Assembly: GCA_964036045.1 (NCBI GenBank)
Contig: OZ038387.1
Coordinates: 21,823,637-21,887,636 of the forward strand
DNA from: Eutreptiella sp. 'Long Island Sound 2002'
Lineage: Eukaryota; Euglenozoa; Euglenophyceae; Eutreptiales; Eutreptiaceae
Direction of reading: 5' to 3'
DNA: 64,000 bases
Shown: positions 31,385-41,955 of the stretch, one piece after another
Layout: every line of letters starts with the position of its first letter
Numbering within the stretch: the stretch's first letter is position 1
The notes under the pieces: model-generated
Database searches by the model: none
Seen by the model: only the letters and a program-made list of their open reading frames with translations
What the model was told of the DNA's origin: nothing
Translations under genes and position numbers: made by a program

Positions 31385-34300
31385 TCAGAAGTCTCGCCAG
31401 TCCCGTAGGCGGATCTCCCGTCCATCATGCTGAAGCTTGATCGACTTCCACCGCTTGGCAGCCACCTGCGGAGCGTCCACCCGCTCCTGCTCGTTGAGCC
31501 ACTTCCTGGCTTCCTTGAGGGTCTTGATTTTCCCCTCCTTGGTCGCCACGAAGTATAGCTCTTGGAGCACTTCCGGCAGGCGGTACCTGAACCGTCTGAA
31601 GACACATTTCTCCGCATCTGCGGGATCCATGTCCTCAGTGACGGTCACCCCCCAATCGTCCAGCTTGTCCAAGAAGCGGTCGAGGTTGAGGCAGTTGCCA
31701 TCGTACATGGGGGGCTTGATGTCCTTCAGGTCTTCCCACAGGGCGGCATCCGCGGCCTTAGAGACCATGAACGCCGGCCGCGAGGTCGACCGAGGTTCCC
31801 ATTGGCCTCTCCCACGGACTCCCACGGCCGCCACTTCCATCTCCTCCCCGGTATCCGCGTGGCTACGCCGTCGTTCCTCCAGGTACGCTGAACCCAGATG
31901 TTCACGCCGTACTCCTTCCATGTACGCCTCCTCATCACGGCGCTGGCGGCTGCGTTCAGCGGCCTCCCGTCTTACACCGCGCGGCGGGGAAATGTCGAAC
32001 TCCTCCAGCTCCAGGTCCAGGTCCTCACCTCCACCGACATCCCACTCCACGTCTCCTCCGGGGACCTCATCCCTGAGTCCACCATAACGTCCCCCAACCA
32101 TTGGGATTGGCTCCGGGGCTGGTGCGGGGCGTCGGGGGCGTACCGGTGTCCGCGGTGGAGCACGGCGGTTGTGGTACTCCACGCTGAGCCACTCATCACG
32201 CCAATCCTCACTGCCACTGCCGGGCGGCACGCCATCGTTGCGGCGGCTCGCGCTGTGGTGAGAGGGGGCGCTGAGAGAGGGGGCACTGGCGCTGGGGCGA
32301 CTCCTGGGGGCTCCGCCGGGGTCGTGGGGTCTGCCCGGACCTGGTCCAGGTCCCCAGCCGTCGTCCGAGGAGCCAGACTCCAGGGTCGGGTGGTCGCTGC
32401 CGACGCCCCCACGGGCTTCCAGCGCGTCCAACCTCTGCTGCAGGCCGCTGATGACCTTGTTCAGCTGCCTGGTCTCGCTCCTGACGATGTCCAGCTGCCT
32501 CTGGGTGGCGGTGGCGACGTTGGCGCTCTTGACCATCTCGATCCTGGCGATGTCCAGCTCTATCTCTGCGCGCGCGGCGACCCTGGCGATGCGAGTCATC
32601 TCGCCCTTGCCCGTGTCTACCTCGCGCTCGAGGAACTGGACCCTCCTGCGGAGGTAGACAATCCACCGCCGGGTGGCATCCGGGTCGCCGTCCCCTGGTG
32701 GGTCGTCGGGGTCCCCAGGGGGTCCTCCAGGGGGGCCTCTGCCGGGTCCGCCCGGTCCAGGGGGTCCTCCCCCGCCCGGTGGTCCGCTTCCAGGGGGTCC
32801 ACTTGGTGGGCGTCCTCCAGGGGGTCCTGATGGTCCTCCGCCAGAGGGTCCCGGTGGGTCTCCGCCGGGTCGCCTCGGTGGGTCCGAGGATGGGGGCTTC
32901 CTCGTGTGGTCGAAGTCCATGTCATCATCCTCGTCCATGTCGCCCCACCTAGGCGTCTCGGTCTCGGAAGACTCTGAGCTCCGGTAAGGGGGAGGGAGAT
33001 CCTCATCCTCACCTTCCGGCTCCATGGGGACGTCTCCGCCTCCTCCGCCAGCCACTCCTTGGCGATGTTGGCGGCCTCGTTCATCCCCGTCGCTGGCGGT
33101 GAAGAAGGGGTCACTGTCGTGGGGGTGTCCGCCCGCTGGCCTCCGTGGCCTCTCGGGGGTCTTCCCCTTACCCTTCCTCCGTCGGTAGGCGGTGGGGCAA
33201 CTGCTCCCACTGCTGCCTGTGTCGACCTCGTCCAGCGTCATCTTGGAGGAGGCGTCCCCTTCGAAAAGCTTTTGAAGGGTCTCCAACCGGGGTCCTCCCG
33301 GGGGAGTCTTGCGGCGGAGTTTGGCCTCCGCCTCCTCCATCGCGGCGGCTGTGGCTGCGGCAGCTCGCCCTTCGGCTTCCTCCCGGGCACGAGCCGCCTC
33401 GGCTTCCCGGTCCTGCTGCAGCCGAGTCTTCTCCGCTTCCAACGCCGCCAGCTCCGCCTCCGTCTTGGCCCTCTCCTCAGCGACCTTCCGTCGCGCGGCC
33501 TCGATGGCGTCCTTCTTGGCGGTGTCCGCCTGGGCCTTAGCCGTCGCTTTGGCGTGGGCCCTTTCCTCCGCCTCCTTCTTTGCCCTCTCTTGGGCCAGCG
33601 CCTCTTCCGGCGCCTTCACCCCGGCCTCCTTGCAGGCAATGGCCTCCTGCGTCAGGCGGGCTTCCTCGGCGGCTGCCGCCACCTCACCCTTGACCTGGGA
33701 AGTTGCTGCCTCATGGGAGGCTCTGGCCGTGAGTCCAACCGCAATGGCCGCCACGGTCGAGGCGTGGATGGCCATGCCATGCTGCCACTCCGCAGCCTCC
33801 TGCTGGGCGATGCCGACGGCGCCCTCCATGGCAGCTTTCTGCTGCGTGGCCCGTTGCCGGGCAACCCGAAGGTTGCAGGGCACCCCACAGGCGTGCTCAC
33901 AGGAGCGCGCCACGTCCCTTTGGTCGGGAGCGACGCTGCTGCTGGAGCTGGCCTGGTCGGCCGGCATCCTCCCGCGGTGGGCCGACTCCACGTCGCTGCT
34001 GGGGCCTGACTTCCTCAGGTGCAGCTGACGGGGCTTGGCCTTGGCATGCTTGGCGACTTGGAGGAAGTCGCCAAGGGTGGTGTGGCCGGGTTGGTGACCG
34101 CCACTGGCCCTTTGGGGGCTGGGAGCTGGGGTTCCGCCCTTGGCGCCTTGGGCGGTTTCGGCGGCCAGGGACTCCTGGTAGTCCCGCCACTTCCGGTCTC
34201 GCTTCCTATCCCCGGCGGACCGCTTCTCCTTCCCCGGAGACGCGCTGCTGCTGCTGCCCTGCAGCGTGCGCTCGCTCCCCGGTTCCGGGAAGTTCTTCTC

Positions 34301-34657
34301 GATCATGTCCCACATGGAGACATTGATCGTGGCGCCCGACAGGTACTCGTTGGGCTTCTCGTCCTCCTCAATCCTGTCGGGGCGCAGCCCTTCGCCGGGC
34401 CTGTCTGGCCGGGTCCAGACCCTCCAGCGCCTCTGGCGGAAGCGGAAGGCGAATCCTTCCACACGCAGCCAGTCTTCGACTGCCTGCAGGCGGTCGGGGC
34501 CCATGTCTTCGCGGAGCTCGAAGCTCCCGGGCATGCCGCCTTCGCACTGGGGGTGGCTGTAGCGATAGTGCTGGTCCCACACCAACCCACGCAGTAGGCG
34601 TACCGCATGGGGGTGGGGCCGCGGCCACGTTTTGCCCGCTTCTTGCCAGTTTACCAT
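31385..34657 (-). CDS. gag: Element A Gag, N-terminal part (long coiled-coil and Pro/Gly-rich)
   Basis: 1,090 codons from ATG at 34,657 (MVNWQEAGK). This is far longer than common Ty3 Gag proteins. Order: a basic folded N-terminus; an Ala/Glu/Lys-rich coiled coil (about residues 330-450); a Ser/Asp-rich stretch; a collagen-like Pro/Gly segment near residue 600; a second coiled coil (LRRRVQFLEREVDTG...QQRLDALEARGG); an Arg/Pro-rich linker; then a capsid start (KPPMYDGNCLNLDRFLDKL) that stops at TGA. The coiled coils suggest particle assembly through long filaments, which is inferred. The capsid continues after the stop in the same frame. Confidence 0.78.
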   Translation of the reverse strand: MVNWQEAGKTWPRPHPHAVRLLRGLVWDQHYRYSHPQCEGGMPGSFELREDMGPDRLQAVEDWLRVEGFAFRFRQRRWRVWTRPDRPGEGLRPDRIEEDEKPNEYLSGATINVSMWDMIEKNFPEPGSERTLQGSSSSASPGKEKRSAGDRKRDRKWRDYQESLAAETAQGAKGGTPAPSPQRASGGHQPGHTTLGDFLQVAKHAKAKPRQLHLRKSGPSSDVESAHRGRMPADQASSSSSVAPDQRDVARSCEHACGVPCNLRVARQRATQQKAAMEGAVGIAQQEAAEWQHGMAIHASTVAAIAVGLTARASHEAATSQVKGEVAAAAEEARLTQEAIACKEAGVKAPEEALAQERAKKEAEERAHAKATAKAQADTAKKDAIEAARRKVAEERAKTEAELAALEAEKTRLQQDREAEAARAREEAEGRAAAATAAAMEEAEAKLRRKTPPGGPRLETLQKLFEGDASSKMTLDEVDTGSSGSSCPTAYRRRKGKGKTPERPRRPAGGHPHDSDPFFTASDGDERGRQHRQGVAGGGGGDVPMEPEGEDEDLPPPYRSSESSETETPRWGDMDEDDDMDFDHTRKPPSSDPPRRPGGDPPGPSGGGPSGPPGGRPPSGPPGSGPPGGGGPPGPGGPGRGPPGGPPGDPDDPPGDGDPDATRRWIVYLRRRVQFLEREVDTGKGEMTRIARVAARAEIELDIARIEMVKSANVATATQRQLDIVRSETRQLNKVISGLQQRLDALEARGGVGSDHPTLESGSSDDGWGPGPGPGRPHDPGGAPRSRPSASAPSLSAPSHHSASRRNDGVPPGSGSEDWRDEWLSVEYHNRRAPPRTPVRPRRPAPAPEPIPMVGGRYGGLRDEVPGGDVEWDVGGGEDLDLELEEFDISPPRGVRREAAERSRQRRDEEAYMEGVRREHLGSAYLEERRRSHADTGEEMEVAAVGVRGRGQWEPRSTSRPAFMVSKAADAALWEDLKDIKPPMYDGNCLNLDRFLDKLDDWGVTVTEDMDPADAEKCVFRRFRYRLPEVLQELYFVATKEGKIKTLKEARKWLNEQERVDAPQVAAKRWKSIKLQHDGREIRLRDWRDF

Positions 34658-35036
34658 GGCAGCGGGGGGCGTACTAGGTCTTGAGGTCCTTGGTGGGCTC
34701 TCGTTCCGCTCAACGGACTGGTCCTGGTGGTGGTTGTTGAGGCGGTTGACGTAGCACTGGACTGGGAGTGCGGCCGGTGCTGGTCGGCCGGTGGTTGTGG
34801 AAGTGGTTGCTGTATCTGGGAATGCGGCCTTGCTGGTCGGCCGAGGGAACTCGTTGATGACGGAGTTCTGGTCCCCGCACTTCCTTCACGGACTCGGCGC
34901 TGTCGCTGGGCGGCGCTGCGAGCCGCTGCGCTGCGCTGCGAGCTGCGAGCTGCGAGCTGCTGCGCCGCGCTGCTCGGGGTTGGTGGCCCCGAGTGGCACG
35001 CGAGGGATGGGTAACCCCGCGGCGGTGAAACGCTTT
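34658..35036 (-). other. 5' leader of element A
   Basis: 380 bases between the 5' LTR and the gag start, expected to hold the primer-binding site and packaging signals. The bases next to the LTR (minus strand AAAGCGTTTCACC) do not begin with TGG, and no tRNA match is recognised. A run of GCTGCGAGC repeats lies near 34,915-34,970. Confidence 0.6.
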
Positions 35037-37953
35037 TGACGCGTTCCCGTGGGGGGCCTGGCCACGGGACGCTGCGGTGACAGGCACAGGCAAGCAAGCA
35101 GGCAAAGCACTGCGCTCACAGGGGCATCGTTACGCTCGTGTCATGAGATAAAGCGTTTCAGAATCCTTGCCACTCTGCAACGAGGGAACAAAAGTATGTA
35201 CAGCAACACATCAGGATATGTACACATGGGGCTAAGACTGGACTGGGGTAAGGGCATCACAGGACAATAGACACTTAATCCCAACTCGTATCCCAATCCC
35301 AGGTCCGTCCCTCTCAGTGGCTGGGTGGGGCGGGGGCTCAAACACAACCCATGCCCTGCTCAGTCCGGACGCTGAAACCCTGCCCATAGGGGGGCTGTCC
35401 CGCCCAGCCACAGGCGAGTTCTTGCAAATCAAGGTGCTCCAAGGCCAACCGACAGTCGCTTCCCATGCTCCCTTAACAGCAGGTCCCAACTACCCTCTGA
35501 GTCAGAGATATGGCCCCGCCATTATCCCCTTGGAGTTTGTAGCTGAAAATGGGCTGTTTCAGCCCAAACTGACATTAGCTCGAAAATCTCCAAAATTGAC
35601 CCCTCGTCCGGACCGGCCAGAGGTAGGGACGAGGCAACTGACCCTATGCCCTTCGAGTAAAAACTCCCTGGAGCCCTCACCCAACCTGGGTACCTCTGAG
35701 GTCCCGGCATCAGGGCACCACGGGTTCGTCAAGTGGGGTCATGATGCCAAAATCACCAAATTTGGCGTCGTTCCCAGGCGTGGCTCGCCCGGCCAGGGCG
35801 AGGCCAATGGCTCACAGGATAGGAGGCAGGACCTAGGACTCATATCTGAGTGTACAACTAGGGAATGAGTCCGGGCTCCCTGTGGGCAAAGAGATATGGG
35901 GCCGCCAATTGACCACACGGGGGGGTGAAATTTGGGTCCCAAAAGGGGGTCATTTTGGCTGCTCGAAATGAGCCAAAATTCGGGGGTGCTCCCAATAGTA
36001 TATCTCCACGCCGGCTTGGAGATCGGATCCGCCATTCCTCACGCGATCGACCAGGAGTCCAACTGAGACTCCCATGCCCTTGGCTTCCAAAGATCTCCAT
36101 GCCAATCGGCCTGGTGACAATCCCAATTGGGTCCACAAATGCCAAAATGGCAAAATCGTCCACACCCACTTTGGGCTGGCACCTTGACGAAGGTTGCTCC
36201 GCCTCGCCCACGTGGTGTGCGAGCCATGGGGACCAATGTCCACATCACCCATGTCATATATGGGCGGGCAGAAAATGTGGAAAATTGCTCAAAATGGCAG
36301 AAAATGCGCACACTCATGGTTGGGGCAAATGAAGCACATGCCCGACTTGGACCGGAGTGTGCCATAGGATTGGTATCAAGTCATATGTGTCCAACATATC
36401 TTTTGGGTGTCGCCCAACTCCTCTGGTTTTCGGAATGGCAGGGTCGCCAAGTGAGCCCATGATTTGGGATAGTCCCGAATCGCCAACATGGCGGCCACGG
36501 TATGCCAAGCCCAAGGGGAGTTATTCGCTGGGTTCAAGATATGCTGGGCATCGAAGTATGCACCTTCATATCATACTTGGGTCATGATGTCAATTCAGTG
36601 CAACGTTGAGAGACACGGTCGCCACTTGACATCATGACGGGCAAAAAACAGCAATATTGGCGAAAAAACACCCAAAAGTGCCTTGAAAGGCGCACAAATA
36701 TATTATAATATCTTCGGCTTGGATGGAGTAATCGACCAATCCTTCTAAACACAATGACTTGACACCAATGACCTTCGATTCCACCTATGTTTTCCACTTC
36801 GGGCGCTTTGGAAGGTCGCGCGCGCTGCCTCCCAAGTGGGCACATGCAAAAATGGAATATTGCAAAAAAACACACCTTGCTCACAACGCATCGCTTCGGG
36901 AGCGCTCCACAAGCGTCCCTTCACGAAGGTTAGGCTTGCGAGTGTTGGTTGGGAGTACAATGAAGGGCCTCGTGCGATATGGGGTCCATTGGCGGGTTAG
37001 TCTTGGAATGGTGCACCCGCCAAATGGGCACGCGATATGACACCAAATATGGCATACAACCCTACCCACGCCTTCTACACCCAACCTAGTGGCCTAGAAT
37101 CAAAGTATGCCTATATTCTAATGTAACCTTGGTCCCTTAACCCGCATGCAAGTGCTTTGGTCGAAAATCGACCTCCTTTCGGAAAGCCGAATTTTAGCAT
37201 GCACGCAAAATACATTGCCAATATGTATATGGAGATCATATATGCACTATCCGGGGAAGACAAGTGATATGCCCCGGATGTAGACGCAAGCAAGGGTGGG
37301 GCAAATGCCAACTCAACATACTTCTACACGTACTTCGACGCCAAGTACGTGAAAAAGTGCACTTCTTGGAGAACACTCAAAATAAATAAACCTATGGGCC
37401 TATTGAGTTGGGATCCTTTGGCCTCATCCTATGACTATGGGGGGCAAAACCTCATACACAGTGCCTATGAGGCACGTTAGTTCGTCCTTGGGCGCTTGAA
37501 CGCTCGTAACCCTTGTCATTCCACTTGGGGGTTCAAAGCGCCTTCGGTCGCCCAGATTTTCTGGGAAAAATCTGGGACGCGATCCGTTATATCAAGGAAA
37601 AAATTGCGGATCACTCGAAGACTGTTTCAGTCTTAACTTCAAGAGAAATCGTATTACAGAATAATCTAATGCAGTCCACGGAACGGGCGACAGGCGGCGC
37701 GACTGCGGCAATTTCACGACAATTGGAAATCGCGGTAGAAATCCGGTATTTCACCGATTTCCGACCGAAAATCGCCTAAGACGATAAAGTTATGGTAAAT
37801 CCACATTGATTCAATGGTTAAGGATCGGATTTCAGATCCCGCGGATTAGAGAACAGGGATGTCCCGCTGACAGCCGGTGTCAACGGCTTCCGCACGGGTG
37901 TGACGGCTCACAGGCCTCCGGGCCATGGGCCATAGGTTCTGGGTACCGCTTCA
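35037..37953 (-). repeat. 5' LTR of element A (intact, 2,917 bp)
   Basis: Begins TGACGCG and ends GCTTCA on the plus strand. It is uninterrupted, and near 35,211-35,222 it preserves the pre-insertion sequence AGGATATGTACAC at which the PLE entered the other LTR. No gene is seen. As the 5' LTR it should carry the promoter, but no TATA box can be chosen with confidence. Confidence 0.92.
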
Positions 37954-37957
37954 GTAG
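37954..37957. repeat. GTAG target-site duplication of element A, right
   Basis: Matches 15,887-15,890. Element B sequence resumes here (TCTCTCAGCTGCTTAGG). Confidence 0.85.
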
Positions 37958-38436
37958 TCTCTCAGCTGCTTAGGTGCAAACAGCAACTCCCCACCATGGC
38001 GGGGGCTGCATCTCACATGGATCCTGGATGCATCTATTTTTATAATACGATAAGGCCCAAAGTAGGGGTCCTGCAGACAGTTGCGGGGACATGTGGGCAA
38101 TCGCGAATGGTGTACCAGCACAAGGTCCCATACCTTGAAGGTGGCAGGACGTCTCTGCGGTTACGCCTATTCAACTCACGTTCTCAAACGTGTTTCAGGT
38201 TAGCTCTAGCCAGGTTAGCCAGGTCTAGCCTATGCTCCAGCCAATCACCTACGGGGCTCTTGTAGTCCTCAGGAAAAGGAGTTTCAAAGAACCACGCAGG
38301 ACGCCCCCCATGGAATAGTTTGTGGGGGGTATACCCAGTTTAGGAACTCTCCTGAGAGTTCATGGTTAGGACAGGCTAGGGTAACAGACGTACCCAATCT
38401 TTGGTACGCTCCTGTTTCATCAGAATCCGCAGGTTG
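37958..38436 (-). pseudogene. Element B1 integrase C-terminal region (fragment, with stops)
   Basis: Minus-strand homologue of 60,681-61,160 in B2. It encodes the part between the integrase core and the chromodomain (GYTPH, RPAWFFE, DYKSPVGDW, ARANLKHV). At least two stop codons break it: LLP* where B2 has LLPW, and KHV* where B2 has KHVR. It is bounded by element A on one side and element C1 on the other. Confidence 0.8.
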
Positions 38437-38919
38437 TGTAACGGCATCAGTTTGACAGCACTCAATTTATACATCAATGTGATCAGAATTTCAATGATTC
38501 TCAGATCTACATTAGTGCAGTAAATTTTCCACTTGTTTTCATGTTTTCCGTTTGCCCCCAGATGTCGCCTGTGAGCGCGCGTTGAGTCGCATTTGTCTTT
38601 CGTGATTTCCCAATCAGAATTCTTTAAATTATTTCGAATGATTTCGCAATGAGTCATTATGTTCGATGAATGCACATTGAGATTCTATGTCTGCTCCGTT
38701 TTTGTAGACCGGGTTTTCTGACTATTCATATTCCACCATGGAGTTCAATGACCTTACAAGTGCTTCGCATATACCGCTCCTAGAGGCTGGATACGGGTCT
38801 GGAGATGGTTAGTCGGGTTCGGAGATATCAGGGGCAGTGTCCGGCGTTACGACCCCTGGGGCATCAAGGCTACAGGCTTCGCAGTTACAAGAAAGATCCG
38901 CCACTACACAGCGGTTACA
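38437..38919 (+). repeat. LTR of element C1 (483 bp)
   Basis: Starts TGTAACGG and ends GCGGTTACA, with perfect 6-bp terminal inverted repeats TGTAAC/GTTACA. It matches LTRs at 56,730-57,201 and 61,161-61,643. It contains the start codon region of the first Gag frame (ATG at 38,738 in context CACCATGG). Confidence 0.95.
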
Positions 38920-39598
38920 TGGTAGCAGAGGAACTCATGACTCTGCTTCTGGAATCTCCACGGACACCCTTAGATCATCGGGCTTTGGCGGGGCTATCAC
39001 TCGTTCTGAGTCACTTTGTGTTTCCCCCGAGGTTACATTCGTGGTATATCCCCAGCGGACCGAAGATCACCCTTCAGAGTGTCCTTATTGTGGTCATAGT
39101 CATTGGCCTGGAGTACATACTTGTGCTGATTGTTGTATGAACGCCCCACCTAACCTTAAACCCGGTCGAGAATCTTCCTCCTCAAGTGAATCTGGTTCCA
39201 ACTCTCACTCGTTGCCTGATCTTGAAGACAGCAGCAGCGAAGGAGAGCCGTTGAATACTGGAATTAGTGAGATTTCTGGTAAATATTGGGAAAATCACCT
39301 CCAGGAAATCTGGAATCAGGAGTTCCCGAACCGCCAGAATTGGCTGCTGGCGGAGGCGGGCTATCGAGGCCGCCTGAGGGACTGTTTCAGGGCGTCGTGC
39401 CAGTTCATCAGGGAGAGCGGCCGACTGAGATTTGACGCCACATTGCAGAAACAGGAGGACTGGGAGGAGCTTATGGACCAGTTGGACCACCAGGCTGCCG
39501 TGATGGTTCAAATGGACATCATTGCCGAGAAGACGCCAGAATGTGCATCAGCACGCTGGCCCGTTGAGTGCCCCGGGTCCGAACGAAGAAGCGGTTGA
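38738..39598 (+). pseudogene. C1 Gag leader protein (ORFa) starting inside the LTR
   Basis: ATG at 38,738 opens a frame (MEFNDLTSAS) that runs out of the LTR into the internal region, broken here by one TAG at 38,810. After the stop it continues for more than 250 codons: Ser/Thr-rich, a Cys/His cluster CPYCGHSHWPGVHTCADCC that could bind zinc, a Ser/Glu acidic stretch, then a helical part (RQNWLLAEAGYRGRLRDC). In C3 the same codon is CAG but the ATG is ACG. The function is unknown. Position and zinc cluster suggest a Gag-type role. Confidence 0.6.
38920..38931 (+). promoter_or_regulatory. Primer-binding site of C1 (initiator tRNA-Met type)
   Basis: TGGTAGCAGAGG directly after the LTR is complementary to the 3' end of eukaryotic initiator tRNA-Met, the usual minus-strand primer of many LTR elements. 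Confidence 0.88.
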
Positions 39599-41120
39599 CG
39601 AAATGAGGTGTGATTCGACACATTCTCACCTCACCAGAGAGCAGTTGTGCAAACTTCCCAACTCTAACTCCAGTGTTAACACTTGGGTTGATGAGGTAAG
39701 AAGTAAAGGAAAGAGCACTAGTTGCCCATCATCTGGTGAGTGCGCCGAGGACTGCTCCGGTCGGCGCCAGATTTCGTCGCTGGAAGACAGGGTGAAGGAG
39801 CGGAAGAAGGACGCCAAGGAAAAAAAGCGGGATGATGACAGCAAGTGGAAGGAGATGGAGCAGAAGCTGGAATGGTTGACCAATCTGGTACAAAATCTGA
39901 GCACTACTGGGCTCACTGGACCATGGCCTACAATGGGAGGCCACCAAGCACCTACGTCCTCCGCTGCACCTGCATCCACGTCCTACAGCGTTCCACACAC
40001 TCTGGCACCCCCACCTTTTACTGGTTCACCCCCAGCTTTTACTGCAAATCCTGGTATCCCCCCTACTGGAAATACAAGTCCTATTGGGCTTAATCTGGGT
40101 ACTGAAGGAGAAGAATCTTCGTAAGAGAGGTCTGTACTGTCTGTGGGTACCGTTGCCAATATTGATCGAGAAGCAAGAACCACCGTGAAGGAGAGATCAA
40201 TAGCCTTGAAGAAGAAAGGCAAAGGAAAGAAGGAAAATGAAGCCAAAATGAAAGGAAAACAGAAGAAATTGAAGGGAATGAGGTATCGTCAAGTGCAATC
40301 AACACCGTTTGTGCAGTCTACTTTGGACCAGGCGTTGTTGGCGGCCGCAATTGCTCAAGCACAGGCAATGGGAGGCGCCGCCGTCAGCCCAGTTTTCGTC
40401 AATCCTGTTGGCACATCCGCAGGTTTGAACTTGAATTATCTGCTCAATCCGTTGCATATGAGGCTTAGAAGGTCAGTAATGAAGCAGCCTAAGTTCTCAG
40501 GGCACCGAAATTATTGGGCTTCCTTCGAAAGACAATTCATGGTTTGGCTGCAGACGGAGAAACTTGACAAGGAACTCTGGATTCTCGGTTTGATGGACTG
40601 TTTCACTGGCAAACTCAGGGAAAGTACATATAATCTCTATGTTGAAAGGCAGAATCAAGGAGATACCCTGACCTATGAAGAGCTGTGGCGAACGCTCAAA
40701 TTGAAAGGCTCTCGACTCCATGAGGATCATTACGGGAACCGTCTTGAGAACGTCAGGGCAATCAAGAAACTGTTTCTTGCAGAGATCCAAATAGCAAGGC
40801 AGGATTGGGAGTTTTTGGTGCAGGAAGCAGAGAGCGCTGGAGAAAGCCTTTCTGAAGGCGAAATGAAGCAGATTCTGCTGAGCAAGCTGACGCCGGAGAC
40901 TAGACAGAAGATCAGGGACTCCCAAGCAGACAAAAAAGTCCTGGGCAACTGGGTTGAAGTCCGAGGATTGCCGGAGACTATGGAAAAAATGGCAGTTCGT
41001 GAGTTGCTAAACGCCATCAGTGCTATTGGTTTGAAAGACATCACCCTTCGTGAGGGCAGATGGAGAGTCGAGTTCCATGATTCTGAACAGTCGGAGCTTT
41101 TCTGTAACACCGTGGATTAA
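39522..41120 (+). pseudogene. gag: C1 Gag (coiled coil plus capsid) with in-frame TAA
   Basis: The frame overlaps ORFa by 77 bases (+1 relation). The first part has a Cys cluster, a charged coiled coil (SSLEDRVKERKKDAKEK...EQKLEWLTNLV) and a Pro/Ser-rich linker ending in ESS. A TAA at 40,122-40,124 follows, and the same frame continues with a basic helix and a Ty3-like capsid domain (MKQPKFSGHRNYWASFERQF, DKELWILGLMDCFTG, TYEELWRTLKLKGSR). The TAA is present in all three copies. C1 has a further TAA at 41,118 where C2 reads GGA. Confidence 0.8.
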
Positions 41121-41551
41121 GAAGTGAAGTTTAAGGGAACAGTTTTGAAGTTGCGGCCGTGGATGTCTCATATGGGGTCGAGCAGATTCGGGACCAACTT
41201 GAAAAGTATGCAAACTTAGAACGCCAGAAGTCCCAGGGTGCGCAAGGATTCAGAGGCAAGATCAGTGCCGTTGGTGAGAAGTGATGCGCCGTGTGCCTTT
41301 CCCTTGGAAAAGAAGGTCGGGCAGCGACTCACTCGACCGCAGACCACAGATGGGCGCCCTCAGATCTCAAAACAATTCAGTCCAAAATGGACGGAAAGGG
41401 AAATCCCCCCAAAAATTCCCAGCAGGATGGAGCACGAGATGCCGACCAACATGGACGGGGAAAGGGTAAAGGGTAGCCCAAAGGAAAGAACAGAGCTTGA
41501 ACACCGAAAGATTACTCTCAGCAAGGCGGAGATCCAACTGGCTCAAGGTGG

Positions 41552-41917
41552 ATGAAAGCTGGTGGAAAATCCGGTGCAAAATCTGGTGAAAAGGGTGGAA
41601 AAGGACAAGGTAAGTCCGGGAATCAAGATGATTCGAAGGTGAATGGCAACCCCCTGTACACGGAGACGCCAGCAAACAAGACCTTTGGCAACAACAAGGA
41701 TACTGGAGGTCGTGCCAAGGGCAGACCCAACGCATTCAACCCCAATTCCAACACCTTGAACAACAAGGGCCACGGAGGTAAGAAAGGTGGTGGTGGAAAG
41801 TCATTTGGTGGTCGTGGACGTGGAAAAGAAGTAAATGCCGTTGAGACAGGAGAAGAATGGGTTGACGAAGGAGAGGTACAAGACTTGCAGCCGAACGTCG
41901 AAGAAGAATGGCAGTAG
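41552..41917 (+). pseudogene. C1 basic Gly/Lys-rich nucleocapsid-like region
   Basis: About 120 codons, very rich in Lys, Gly and Asn (KSGAKSGEKGGKGQGK, then KKGGGGKSFGGRGRGKE), ending in an acidic tail. RGG-like and Lys/Gly-rich regions can replace zinc knuckles as RNA-binding tails of Gag. No CCHC is present. The frame differs from both the capsid and the protease, so it is expressed by frameshift or broken. The stretch 41,121-41,551 between them is homologous to C2 50,539-50,958 and has scattered stops. Confidence 0.5.
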
Positions 41918-41955
41918 GGAGGCCAACTTGACCTAACCCCCAACATTGGTGTTGA

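Larger units (their letters stand above)
15891..37953 (-). mobile_element. Element A: complete Ty3-like LTR retrotransposon with chromodomain
   Basis: Two LTR copies (15,891-23,925, interrupted by the PLE, and 35,037-37,953) begin TGACGCG and end GCTTCA on the plus strand, so TG...CA ends hold in both directions. The minus-strand internal region carries gag, protease and pol. A polypurine tract lies against the 3' LTR, and GTAG target duplications flank the whole. Without the PLE the element is about 17 kb. The LTRs differ at several percent of sites by eye, so this is not a very recent insertion. It sits inside element B1. Confidence 0.9.
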
